From Pseudomonas bharatica CSV86 (GTDB lineage: Bacteria; Pseudomonadota; Gammaproteobacteria; Pseudomonadales; Pseudomonadaceae), in contig NZ_AMWJ02000003.1 of the NCBI RefSeq assembly GCF_000319305.2, positions 1-36,061 on the forward strand: a DNA stretch of 36,061 nucleotides. Reading direction: 5' to 3'. Positions 35,647 to 36,061 of the stretch are shown here, one piece after another. The notes under the pieces are model-generated. The model had not been told where the DNA came from, ran no database searches, and saw nothing but the letters and a program-made list of their open reading frames with translations. Position 1 is the first letter of the stretch, and each line of letters starts with the position of its first letter. Made by a program: the position numbers and the translations under genes.

Positions 35647-36061
35647 ATGGCCCTGGCCAAACGCATCATCCCTTGCCTGGACGTGGACAACGGCCGGGTC
35701 GTCAAGGGCGTCAAGTTCGAGAACATCCGTGACGCCGGCGACCCGGTGGAAATTGCCCGTCGCTACGACGAGCAGGGTGCCGACGAGATCACCTTCCTCG
35801 ACATCACCGCCAGCGTCGATGGCCGTGACACCACGCTGCACACCGTCGAGCGCATGGCCAGCCAGGTGTTCATCCCGCTGACCGTGGGCGGTGGCGTGCG
35901 CACCGTGCAGGACATCCGCAACCTGCTCAATGCCGGGGCCGACAAGGTGTCGATCAACACCGCGGCGGTGTTCAATCCGGAGTTCGTCGGCGAAGCGGCG
36001 GCGCATTTCGGCTCGCAGTGCATCGTTGTGGCCATCGACGCCAAGAAGGTCTCCGGCCGGG
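35647..36061 (+). CDS. hisF: Imidazole glycerol phosphate synthase cyclase subunit, 3' partial
   Basis: The first 138 codons of about 256 are present before the window ends. HisF uses ammonia from HisH to close the imidazole ring. The catalytic Asp lies in IIPCLDVDNGRVVKGVKFEN. The rest shows DAGDPVEIARRYDEQGADEITFLDITAS and the phosphate site FIPLTVGGGVRTVQDI. The ATG at 35647 has GAGGAG upstream, 10 bp after the hisA stop. The visible frame is intact. Confidence 0.97.
   Translation, partial: MALAKRIIPCLDVDNGRVVKGVKFENIRDAGDPVEIARRYDEQGADEITFLDITASVDGRDTTLHTVERMASQVFIPLTVGGGVRTVQDIRNLLNAGADKVSINTAAVFNPEFVGEAAAHFGSQCIVVAIDAKKVSGR

Overview
The window is a piece of a Pseudomonas chromosome, closest in gene content to the P. 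putida/fluorescens group. Evidence: the hisB-hisH-DUF2164-hisA-hisF order, mutY-yggX next to asmA, Pseudomonas-type REP repeats (CGCGGG/CCCGCTCCCACAGGG cores), a polar amino acid ABC transporter divergent from a GabP-like permease, and high GC in the core genes. I had no database, so the species is an inference.

Layout. (1) 1-7600: a patchwork of small accessory genes. An outer-membrane barrel gene, a hicAB toxin-antitoxin locus with a broken hicA, a DUF2846 lipoprotein, the tail of a Fic-type gene, a DUF3077-like protein, a frameshifted topoisomerase IB, a tail-to-tail RelE-like toxin/XRE antitoxin pair, a DUF421 membrane protein, and an unknown gene with an Abi-like head. (2) About 7608-18569: a probable genomic island. 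It sits at the 3' end of tRNA-Thr(TGT), with a P4-type integrase beside the tRNA and a tRNA-3'-end-like copy at 7608-7630. It holds an intact-ended ISL3-family element (7752-10727, 24-bp inverted ends, perfect 8-bp target duplication TCTATTCT) that carries an ArsR repressor and a DUF318-type permease. It also holds an AT-rich four-gene operon (DNA N6-methyltransferase, ORC/AAA-type ATPase, zinc-ribbon/HhH protein, HEPN-like protein) and a second integrase with a small partner. A 0.9-kb non-coding stretch there has long hairpins and DnaA-box-like sites. (3) 18642-36061: core chromosome. A SAM methyltransferase, the ABC transporter operon, gabP-like permease, a small unknown protein, ppk2, tRNA-Phe, asmA-mutY-yggX, an OFA-type MFS transporter and the histidine operon up to a partial hisF.

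How the genes work together. The methyltransferase-ATPase-zinc ribbon-HEPN operon is the best candidate for a little-described system: its gaps are 9, 29 and 2 nt, it lies in a tRNA-bounded island, and it combines DNA marking, an ATP-driven sensor/switch and a predicted RNase toxin. The IS element carries a self-contained ArsR-controlled permease operon. In the core, yggX/mutY/asmA are chained by 4-bp overlaps, and the his genes overlap or nearly touch.

Caution on sequence quality. About two dozen reading-frame breaks occur, mainly at 1-20500 plus one in hisH. Where I could reconstruct the expected protein, nearly every break is a single missing base in a short homopolymer. This looks more like consensus error than gene decay, so several entries marked pseudogene may be intact in the organism.
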